This document shows positions 1 through 5,553 of a stretch of DNA of 7,314 nt, in pieces. Made by a program: the position numbers and the translations under genes. The stretch is taken from positions 1 through 7,314 of the forward strand of contig DCDB01000368.1 in NCBI GenBank assembly GCA_002316215.1, in the 5' to 3' direction. The stretch comes from Lachnospiraceae bacterium UBA1066. GTDB lineage: Bacteria; Bacillota; Clostridia; Lachnospirales; Lachnospiraceae. The notes under the pieces were generated by a model. That model was given only the letters and a program-made list of their open reading frames with translations, had not been told where the DNA came from and did no database searches. Every line of letters begins with the position of its first letter. Within the stretch, counting starts at the first letter, position 1.

Positions 1-117
1 TGAGATGAAGCGGCCTGAGATGGAACAGCCTGAAATGGTGCAGACAAAGAAAAGACAGCTTATGACGGAGCAGCCGGAGATAGGAAAGCCGGAGAGGGGA
101 TAGCTGGAGTGTAAGGA
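1..117. repeat. Degenerate 15-bp tandem repeat upstream of the GGDEF gene
   Basis: The stretch can be laid out in a fixed 15-bp register, with units beginning at 13, 28, 43, 58, 73, 88 and 103 and a partial unit at 1-12, so it probably began before the window. Typical units are GCCTGAGATGGAACA, GCCTGAAATGGTGCA and GCCGGAGATAGGAAA; the units at 43 and 58 have drifted most. The last unit (103-117) contains the GGAG used as the likely ribosome binding site of the next gene. One frame is open from position 2 to a TAG at 101-103 and would read as a Pro-Glu-(Met/Ile)-x-x pentapeptide repeat. It could therefore be the tail of an upstream protein, or simply non-coding repeat; the window does not decide. 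No promoter is evident here. Confidence 0.6.
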
Positions 118-118
118 T

Positions 119-1321
119 ATGTCGCTTGTCATGCTGGAATATCTGGAGATCAATTTCATAGCGGCAGCAATGCTTGTTGCGATGCTCTTTTATACGAATA
201 GAAAGCATTATCTGGGAGAAAACGGGGAGCGGCGTCATTTCAGCTGGATGCTGATTCTGAATATCCTGATCCTTCTTTCGGATAACGGCATTTATCTTAT
301 GAGAGGGCACGGCGGGTCCGTTTTTATTGTCGCAAACAATTTTTTCTGCATGGCTTATTTTGTGATGCATGCCTTTTTCTGCTATGCCTGGATGAGATAT
401 GTGCTCGTAAGGCTGTATCCGCGCCATGTGTATACGATAAAAGAAAAGGCCGTAATGTATATCCCTGCGGCCATTAACTGCGTCATTACTTTTGCAACAC
501 CATTTACCGGATGGGTATATACGATTTCGGAAGAGAATGTTTATCACAGGGGTTATCTTGTGACGGCATCTTTTGCGACCGCCTCCGTATACTGGGCGGT
601 AAGCACGGTCCTTTTGCTCCGGGAATACAGAAATACAAGAAGAAACCGGAAATCGGGGGAACTTAAGACGCTTCTTCTTGCGCCTCTTCCCATTCTTGCC
701 GGTAATGTTCTCCAGCTGTGTTTTTACGGTCTTTCAATTGTCTGGGTCAGTTCTGCGCTTTCCATGCTGATCCTCTTTATTGACGTACAGAATGAGCAGC
801 TGACACATGATAAAATGACAGGCCTTTATAACCGCGGGCAGGCGAATGCCCAGTTTTTCTGGGAAGTGGAGCATCTGCAAGATTCCAGTGATCTTCTTTT
901 TGCCATCATGCTCGACGTGGATAAGTTTAAAAGCATTAATGATTGTTACGGACATCTGGCCGGCGACAGGACTCTTATACGGGTAGCCGGAATTCTTCAG
1001 AATAATTGCAGGAAGAGTGACTTTGTGAGCCGGTTCGGCGGAGATGAATTTTTGATCCTGGGACATGTAAAAAATACTGAAGATGCGGCAGGGATTACGA
1101 AAAGAATTGAGAAAGCCCTGAGTGAAGAAAACAAATTGAATGTTTTTCCCTGTCCTATTTCACTGAGCTACGGGATAGCGGTTTGTACACCACAGGAGGA
1201 GGTAACTGTGGATTCTATTCTGGCTGAAGCTGATCAAAACATGTATGAAATGAAAAAAAACAGTCATATCGGCTCTTTTGAGAAGGAAGTGGCTTTTCAA
1301 AATGCCGGAAAAACATTATAA
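119..1321 (+). CDS. Membrane-bound GGDEF diguanylate cyclase
   Basis: This 400-residue protein should make cyclic di-GMP from two GTP at the inner face of the membrane. The N-terminal part (about residues 8-222) has about seven hydrophobic segments, near 8-26, 42-61, 68-97, 111-134, 146-167, 184-205 and 207-223. It is probably a 7TM sensory module of unknown ligand. A GGDEF domain follows, opening with DKMTGLYNR (231-239). Metal-binding Asp266 lies in LDVDKF, and the active-site loop is an exact GGDEF at 307-311 in SRFGGDEF. RKSD at 298-301 sits five residues before GGDEF, the normal place of the RxxD inhibitory I-site, so product feedback is expected. There is no EAL or HD-GYP domain. The ATG at 119 has GGAG at 106-109, 9 nt upstream; ATG 131 is an alternative start. 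The sensed signal is unknown. An A8 run at 1253-1260 lies near the 3' end. Confidence 0.93.
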   Translation: MSLVMLEYLEINFIAAAMLVAMLFYTNRKHYLGENGERRHFSWMLILNILILLSDNGIYLMRGHGGSVFIVANNFFCMAYFVMHAFFCYAWMRYVLVRLYPRHVYTIKEKAVMYIPAAINCVITFATPFTGWVYTISEENVYHRGYLVTASFATASVYWAVSTVLLLREYRNTRRNRKSGELKTLLLAPLPILAGNVLQLCFYGLSIVWVSSALSMLILFIDVQNEQLTHDKMTGLYNRGQANAQFFWEVEHLQDSSDLLFAIMLDVDKFKSINDCYGHLAGDRTLIRVAGILQNNCRKSDFVSRFGGDEFLILGHVKNTEDAAGITKRIEKALSEENKLNVFPCPISLSYGIAVCTPQEEVTVDSILAEADQNMYEMKKNSHIGSFEKEVAFQNAGKTL

Positions 1322-1322
1322 T
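1294..1322 (+). promoter_or_regulatory. Sigma-A-type promoter for the importer operon
   Basis: A perfect TATAAT (1317-1322) lies 17 bp after TTTTCA (1294-1299, four of six matches to TTGACA). It overlaps the last codons and stop of the GGDEF gene. Transcription would begin near 1329, giving a leader of about 78 nt before the lipoprotein ATG at 1407. The -10 box lies inside a 12-bp perfect palindrome, ACATTATAATGT (1313-1324), which could be an operator or just reflect the self-complementary nature of an AT-rich -10 region. No TG extended -10 is present. There is no terminator between the GGDEF gene and the lipoprotein gene, so read-through from upstream is also possible. Confidence 0.6.
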
Positions 1323-1360
1323 GTAGAGGACGGAAAATTTATTAAAATCATCCGCCGGAT

Positions 1361-1375
1361 ATCTGAAAATCAGAT
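1361..1375 (+). other. Small inverted repeat in the lipoprotein leader
   Basis: ATCTG (1361-1365) and CAGAT (1371-1375) are perfectly complementary across a 5-nt AAAAT loop, in the predicted leader of the substrate-binding protein mRNA. The stem is only 5 bp and no U-run follows, so it is not a terminator. It could be a weak RNA hairpin or a small operator. The leader is too short for, and lacks the conserved core of, a purine riboswitch, which was considered because of the presumed nucleoside substrate. Confidence 0.25.
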
Positions 1376-1391
1376 TCATTGTCGAAAAGGG

Positions 1392-1398
1392 AAAGGAG
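1392..1398 (+). promoter_or_regulatory. Ribosome binding site fixing the lipoprotein start
   Basis: AAAGGAG ends 8 nt before ATG 1407. The same frame is open further upstream (back to a TTG at 1278 and beyond), but only the 1407 start has this spacing and places a lipoprotein signal peptide at the N-terminus. Confidence 0.85.
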
Positions 1399-1406
1399 TT
1401 TTGAAA

Positions 1407-2621
1407 ATGAAAAAGATTACAGCATTAGTATTATCCATTTGTATGGCAGCTTCTCTTGCAGCCTGCGGTTCTGCCGGAACATCATCAACCGGGACAGCAT
1501 CGACAGCAGCTTCCACGGCAACGGCATCTACAGCTTCAGCAGCTGCCTCTAAGGCAACGGAATCAACGGCAGCTTCCAAGGCGGATTCCGCAGCAGCTTC
1601 AACGGCGGCTTCAACGGCAACAGGCGGTACCGGAAAAACCGATATTGCATTTGTAACAGATGTAGGAAATATTGACGACCAGTCCTTTAACCAATATACA
1701 TGGGCAGGCGTCCAGGATTTTGCATCAGCCAATAACCTGAAATCAAACTACTACAAACCTTCGGAAGATTCGGATGCGGCTCGTCTTGAACAGATGGATA
1801 ATGCAGTGAAAGACGGCGCAAAGGTTGTTGTCATGGCTGGCTATCTGTTCGGCGCAGCTCTCGGGCAGGCGCAGGAAAAGTATCCCGATGTGCAGTTCCT
1901 GGCACTGGATGTCAGCACGGGAGACCTTGCAAACCCGGCGTCCAATACTGCCCTTATTACCTATAAGGAAGAGCAGGCCGGCTATCTGGCAGGTTATGCG
2001 GCTGTTTATGACGGCTATAAAGAGCTCGGCTTTTTAGGCGGAATGGCAGTCCCGGCCGTTATTCGCTATGGTTACGGCTTTGTTCAGGGCGCGGATGCAG
2101 CGGCAAAGGAGCTCGGTGAGACGGATGTCAATATTAAATACTGGTATTCAGGATCTTTCGTTGCGACGGATGACATCAAAGCGAAGATGGACAGCTGGTA
2201 TTCTGAAGGCACGGAAGTTGTCTTCTCCTGCGGCGGCGGTATCGTGAATTCCTGCCTTGCAGCGGCACAGGCCAATAACGGCAAGATTATCGGCGTTGAC
2301 GTCGATCAGTCCGGACTTGACAGCTGTGTCATCACATCGGCCATGAAAGCACTCGCAAACTCTGTCAAACTTGCTCTTACGGATTGCATGGGAAATGGCT
2401 GGAAGTGGAGTTCCACGTATGCCGGCAAAGAAAGCAAGCTTGGTGCAGCAGAAGATTGCGTCGGTCTTCCGATGGATAAATCTCAGTTCCAGAAATTTAC
2501 GACGGACGATTATAATAAGCTTTTCAAAGGTCTTGTTGACGGGACGGTTACGGTTGACAATACTTTCGATACGAATAAAACACCGACGGTCTCAAATGTC
2601 AAAGTTGATTATCAGACCTGA
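1407..2621 (+). CDS. BMP/PnrA-family substrate-binding lipoprotein of a nucleoside-type ABC importer
   Basis: This 404-residue extracytoplasmic lipoprotein should capture the ligand and deliver it to the permeases encoded downstream. It has a lipoprotein signal peptide: MKK, a hydrophobic stretch, then lipobox LAAC with lipidated Cys20. A low-complexity Ser/Thr/Ala linker (about 23-74) follows, then the BMP domain (about 78-402). Family hallmarks are IAFVTDVGNIDDQSFNQ (80-96), GFLGGMAVP (208-216), VVFSCGGG (271-278), GVDVDQS (296-302) and TSAMK (310-314). By family comparison Phe94, Asp298 and Lys314 are candidate ligand contacts. PnrA of Treponema and NupN (YufN) of Bacillus bind nucleosides, so that is the likely ligand class; the exact nucleoside cannot be read from sequence. 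The ATG at 1407 is preferred over upstream in-frame starts because of AAAGGAG 8 nt before it and the signal peptide. The gene is first in the importer operon and is followed by a terminator-like hairpin. Confidence 0.93.
   Translation: MKKITALVLSICMAASLAACGSAGTSSTGTASTAASTATASTASAAASKATESTAASKADSAAASTAASTATGGTGKTDIAFVTDVGNIDDQSFNQYTWAGVQDFASANNLKSNYYKPSEDSDAARLEQMDNAVKDGAKVVVMAGYLFGAALGQAQEKYPDVQFLALDVSTGDLANPASNTALITYKEEQAGYLAGYAAVYDGYKELGFLGGMAVPAVIRYGYGFVQGADAAAKELGETDVNIKYWYSGSFVATDDIKAKMDSWYSEGTEVVFSCGGGIVNSCLAAAQANNGKIIGVDVDQSGLDSCVITSAMKALANSVKLALTDCMGNGWKWSSTYAGKESKLGAAEDCVGLPMDKSQFQKFTTDDYNKLFKGLVDGTVTVDNTFDTNKTPTVSNVKVDYQT
1473..1628 (+). repeat. Ser/Thr/Ala low-complexity linker coding repeat
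   Basis: About 52 codons after the lipidated Cys encode almost only Ala, Ser and Thr with a few Lys, Glu, Asp and Gly. At DNA level GGCAACGG and CAGCTTC words recur, and a 12-bp unit GCTTCAACGGC(G/A) is tandemly duplicated at 1596-1607 and 1608-1619. The linker probably holds the binding domain away from the membrane and through the cell wall; similar linkers are usual in lipoproteins of this type. Unit number may vary between strains. Confidence 0.7.
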
Positions 2622-2660
2622 GCGGCGGAGAAGAAAAGTATCTGATGCATCTTGAAAATG

Positions 2661-2699
2661 AAGGGTGTTCGCGCCGCTTTAAGGCACGGGCACCCTTTT
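2661..2699 (+). terminator. Intra-operon rho-independent-type terminator
   Basis: AAGGGTGTTCG (2661-2671) pairs with CGGGCACCCTT (2687-2697) over 11 bp including two G-U pairs. After one C/A mismatch, GCC (2673-2675) pairs with GGC (2683-2685), leaving a 7-nt loop. The 3' arm runs into TTTT (2696-2699), so the U-tract is short. It lies 40 bp after the lipoprotein stop and about 200 bp before the ATPase start. It probably ends most transcripts after the lipoprotein gene and lets some through, a common way to make excess binding protein. The short U-tract suggests incomplete termination. Confidence 0.7.
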
Positions 2700-2721
2700 A
2701 CTGTAATATCCGGCGGTGACG

Positions 2722-2860
2722 GCGTTCAGCCTGAAGAAATCCGGAATTCGTAAGGAAAATCCAGTCCGGCAGGATAATTCAGGACAGCAGAAAATCCAGT
2801 CCGGCAGAAAAATTCAGAACTGGCGGAAATGTAAAGTATCAGGAAGTTCAGGGCGGCAGC
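2722..2860. repeat. Degenerate tandem repeat in the lipoprotein-ATPase gap
   Basis: GAAAATCCAGTCCGGCAG occurs exactly at 2755-2772 and 2790-2807, 35 bp apart, and each copy is followed at the same offset by AATTCAG (2776-2782, 2811-2817). A more diverged third copy starts near 2825, with TATCAG then GTTCAGG. Related words upstream (GAAATCCGG at 2736, GTTCAG near 2725) suggest the array is about 140 bp long with a sub-period of 17-18 bp. A 35-bp period is not a multiple of three, so this is a DNA- or RNA-level repeat rather than a protein repeat. Together with the terminator it accounts for most of the 278-bp gap 2622-2899; I see no gene or clear promoter there. Confidence 0.65.
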
Positions 2861-2880
2861 GAAAAAAAGTTAAGGACATT

Positions 2881-2888
2881 GGAGAGGA
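2881..2888 (+). promoter_or_regulatory. Ribosome binding site supporting the GTG start of the ATPase
   Basis: GGAGAGGA ends 11 nt before GTG 2900. The upstream in-frame TTG at 2879 has only AAGGA 2 nt before it, which is too close. GTG 2900 also gives the N-terminus (M)SEDYIIEMLHITKEF, the length usual for this ATPase family. Confidence 0.55.
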
Positions 2889-2899
2889 AGTGGGATGAA

Positions 2900-4450
2900 G
2901 TGAGTGAAGACTATATTATCGAAATGCTGCATATTACTAAAGAATTCCCGGGCATCAAGGCCAATGATGATATCACGCTTCAGCTCCGGCGCGGGGAAAT
3001 CCATGCGCTTCTCGGGGAAAACGGAGCCGGTAAAAGCACACTGATGAGTGTCCTTTTCGGTCTTTATCAGGCAGAAAAGGGGATTATAAAAAAGGACGGT
3101 CAGGAAGTACAGATCAAGGATCCCAATGATGCGAACCGTCTGGGAATCGGTATGGTCCACCAGCATTTTAAACTTGTGGAATGTTTTACTGTTCTTGATA
3201 ATATTATTCTCGGGGTCGAAGATACAAAGCATGGCTTTCTTGAGAAGGAAGCCGCCCGGAAAAAGGTGATGGCACTTTCTGAAAAGTACGGCCTCCGGGT
3301 TGATCCGGATGCTTATGTTTCTGATATTTCGGTCGGGATGCAGCAAAGGGTTGAAATACTGAAAATGCTTTACAGGGATAACGAAATCCTGATTTTCGAT
3401 GAGCCGACAGCTGTTCTTACGCCCCAGGAAATCGATGAGCTTATGGAGATTATGCGGGGCTTTAAAAAGGAAGGCAAGAGTATTCTCTTTATTACGCATA
3501 AGCTGGCAGAGATCATGGCTGTTGCGGATCGCTGTACTGTTTTAAGAAAAGGAAGATACATGGGAACAAAGGATATCGCGGGGACTACGAAGGAAGAACT
3601 TTCCAGAATGATGGTCGGACGCGATGTGCAGTTTTCATTTGAAAAGAAAGAATGCAAACCGGGGGAAACGCTTCTTTCTGTAAAAGATCTTGTGGTGCCG
3701 AGCAAGGTACACAAAAATAATGCGGTAAAGGGAGTTTCCTTCGATGTGCATGCAGGGGAGATAGTCTGCGTTGCAGGGATTGAAGGAAACGGCCAGTCGG
3801 AGCTGGTCTTCGGGATAACCGGGCTTGAGAAGGCTTCGGCGGGGAGTATACGCCTGTGCGGGAAGGATATTACCAACGCGTCCATACGTGTAAGAAGCAG
3901 GGACGGGATGGCCCATATACCGGAAGACAGGCACAAGTATGGTCTTGTGCTGGATTACTCTCTGGAACAGAACCTTGTGCTGCAGAGGTATTGGCAGCCG
4001 GAGTTTGAGGAACACGGGGTCATTAAGGCGGAGGCTGTGAGGAAGTATTCGGAAGGCCTGATTGACAAGTATGATATCCGGTCCGGACAGGGACCGCTGA
4101 CACCGGCCCGCGCTATGTCCGGCGGCAATCAGCAGAAGGCGATTATTGCAAGGGAGATCGACCGGAATCCCAGTATTCTTGTTGCGGTTCAGCCGACACG
4201 CGGCCTCGATGTGGGGGCCATTGAGTTTATTCATCATAGTCTTGTCGGGGAACGCGATGCCGGCAAGGGAGTCCTGCTTATAAGCCTTGAGCTTGATGAA
4301 GTCATGAATCTTTCGGATCGTATTCTTGTCATGTATGAAGGCGAGATTGTCGGTGAATTCCGGCCGAAGGATACGGATGTCCAGGAACTCGGACTATATA
4401 TGTCGGGAGCTAAAAGAAATACAGCCGGAAAGGAAGGCATTGCCGTATGA
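2900..4450 (+). CDS. ABC importer ATPase with two nucleotide-binding domains (nucleoside-type, NupO/YufO-like)
   Basis: This 516-residue protein (GTG start) powers the importer by ATP hydrolysis on the cytoplasmic side. It contains two fused ABC domains. NBD1 has Walker A GENGAGKST (39-47), signature ISVGMQQR (143-150), Walker B ILIFDEP (163-169) with Glu168, and switch His200. NBD2 has a degenerate Walker A GIEGNGQS (293-300) lacking the Lys, a good signature MSGGNQQK (406-413), and VAVQPTRGLD (428-437) in place of a DE-containing Walker B. ISLELDEV puts Ser in the usual switch-His position. So one composite site is probably hydrolytic and the other degenerate; this asymmetry is normal for RbsA/BMP-type ATPases and is not a sign of decay. 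GTG 2900 is chosen over TTG 2879 from ribosome-site spacing and family N-terminus; ATG 2924 is a weaker alternative. The stop overlaps the next start by 4 bp. Confidence 0.94.
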   Translation: MSEDYIIEMLHITKEFPGIKANDDITLQLRRGEIHALLGENGAGKSTLMSVLFGLYQAEKGIIKKDGQEVQIKDPNDANRLGIGMVHQHFKLVECFTVLDNIILGVEDTKHGFLEKEAARKKVMALSEKYGLRVDPDAYVSDISVGMQQRVEILKMLYRDNEILIFDEPTAVLTPQEIDELMEIMRGFKKEGKSILFITHKLAEIMAVADRCTVLRKGRYMGTKDIAGTTKEELSRMMVGRDVQFSFEKKECKPGETLLSVKDLVVPSKVHKNNAVKGVSFDVHAGEIVCVAGIEGNGQSELVFGITGLEKASAGSIRLCGKDITNASIRVRSRDGMAHIPEDRHKYGLVLDYSLEQNLVLQRYWQPEFEEHGVIKAEAVRKYSEGLIDKYDIRSGQGPLTPARAMSGGNQQKAIIAREIDRNPSILVAVQPTRGLDVGAIEFIHHSLVGERDAGKGVLLISLELDEVMNLSDRILVMYEGEIVGEFRPKDTDVQELGLYMSGAKRNTAGKEGIAV

Positions 4451-5553
4451 ATAAGAAAAAATCACTTGCCGAAAACGCTAAATTTGTAAGTATTCTGGCC
4501 AGTCTGATTTCAATCCTTGTCGGGCTTCTTCTCGGCTTTATCCTGCTGCTCATCCTGAAGCCTTCCGATGCCCTGGGCGGAATGCAGGCTATGCTGGGAA
4601 CGGGTTTTTCAAGTCTTGATAAATTCGGAAAAGTAATGTATCAGGCGGCGCCGCTGATGCTCTGCGGACTTTCTGTAGGGTTTGCATTTAAGACCGGACT
4701 CTTTAACATAGGCGCGTCGGGACAATATACGATGGGGGCTTTCTTTGCACTGATCGGTGCCATAGTCCTGCAGCTTCCGTGGTGGGCATGCCTTCTGCTT
4801 TCGCTTCTCGGCGGAGCGATCTGGGGAGTCTTTCCCGGACTCTTTAAGGCGCTCTTTAATGTTAATGAAGTTATTACTTCGATTATGTTCAACTGGATCG
4901 CCATGTTTCTTGTGAATCTCCTGATTGCCAATATTCCGGTTATGCTGGCATCGGCATGGGGAGCAAGTAACTCTGACAGGACGGCTGCCCTGGCCTCCGC
5001 AAATCCCGGAGCGATTATCCCGAAGGGGGGTCTGGATGCAGTTTTCGGCAATTCCAGCTGGGTCAATATCAGTGTCTTTATCACGATTGTTGTTGCCGTT
5101 ATTATGTGGTTTGTACTTGAGAAGACAACTTTCGGCTATGAGCTGAAGGCTTGCGGCCTCAATAAGGACGCGTCTGCCTATGCCGGCATCAACGCAAAAA
5201 GAAATATTGTGACGTCTATGATTATTGCCGGTGCCCTTTCGGGCCTCGGCGGCGGTACCTATTATCTGGCAGGTACAATCCAGTATGTTCTTGAAAAGTC
5301 CATTCTCGGGATGGGCTTTAACGGAATTCCGGTTGCTCTTCTTGCAAGCTCCAATCCTATCGGAACGATTTTCAGCGCTTTGTTCATTAGCTATATACAG
5401 GTAGGCGGAGCTGCCATGCAGCCGAGTTTTTCTTCTGAATCCACGAACATTATCATATCAGTCATCATTTACCTGGCAGCTTTTGCACTCCTTATCCGGG
5501 GATCCATTCAAAAGCTGCTGTCACGCAAAAAGGCGAAGGAGGCGGAATCATGA
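4447..5553 (+). CDS. ABC importer permease 1 (nucleoside-type, NupP/YufP-like)
   Basis: This 368-residue integral membrane protein of the BPD_transp_2 family forms one half of the transmembrane pore with the next gene product. Hydrophobic helices are evident near 14-37, 66-83, 92-110, 112-129, 141-164, 206-224, 253-276, 289-318 and 334-350. Family hallmarks are GLFNIGASGQYTMGAFFA (84-101), NEVITSIMFNW (140-150) and, in a cytoplasmic loop, TTFGYELKACGLNKDASAYAGIN (227-249), the likely coupling segment touching the ATPase. The C-terminus is Lys-rich, consistent with a cytoplasmic tail. ATG 4447 overlaps the ATPase stop in an ATGA and has AAGGAAGG 9 nt upstream. Translational coupling to the ATPase gene is likely. 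It is longer than permease 2, as expected for the first permease of this pair. Confidence 0.93.
   Translation: MNKKKSLAENAKFVSILASLISILVGLLLGFILLLILKPSDALGGMQAMLGTGFSSLDKFGKVMYQAAPLMLCGLSVGFAFKTGLFNIGASGQYTMGAFFALIGAIVLQLPWWACLLLSLLGGAIWGVFPGLFKALFNVNEVITSIMFNWIAMFLVNLLIANIPVMLASAWGASNSDRTAALASANPGAIIPKGGLDAVFGNSSWVNISVFITIVVAVIMWFVLEKTTFGYELKACGLNKDASAYAGINAKRNIVTSMIIAGALSGLGGGTYYLAGTIQYVLEKSILGMGFNGIPVALLASSNPIGTIFSALFISYIQVGGAAMQPSFSSESTNIIISVIIYLAAFALLIRGSIQKLLSRKKAKEAES

Noticed and set aside
734..1066. Antisense open frame of 110 codons across the GGDEF domain
   Set aside because: Lies wholly opposite conserved GGDEF codons, has no recognisable motifs and is explained by codon bias.
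1278..1406. 43-codon N-terminal extension of the lipoprotein (TTG start)
   Set aside because: It would bury the signal peptide and lipobox and overlaps the predicted promoter; the AAAGGAG before ATG 1407 explains the start.
1329..1406. Purine or other riboswitch in the importer leader
   Set aside because: Expected for a nucleoside importer, but the leader is only about 78 nt and shows none of the conserved purine-aptamer core sequences or three-way helix pairing.
1376..1732. Antisense Ala/Val-rich frame opposite the lipoprotein start
   Set aside because: A mirror of the Ser/Thr/Ala linker codons; low complexity and no ribosome site.
2755..2807. Possible CRISPR-like repeat-spacer structure
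   Set aside because: Two exact copies only, an 18-bp core with a 17-bp 'spacer' that is itself similar between copies, and no cas genes; it is a tandem repeat.
2716..2898. Small 60-codon open frame (GTG start) in the lipoprotein-ATPase gap
   Set aside because: Lies over a repeat whose 35-bp period is not codon-compatible; Lys/Gln/Ser-rich with no domain, and it runs up to the ATPase ribosome site.
2870..4237. Three long antisense frames (188-209 codons) opposite the ATPase gene
   Set aside because: They overlap one another and fully conserved ABC motifs on the + strand; none resembles a known protein.
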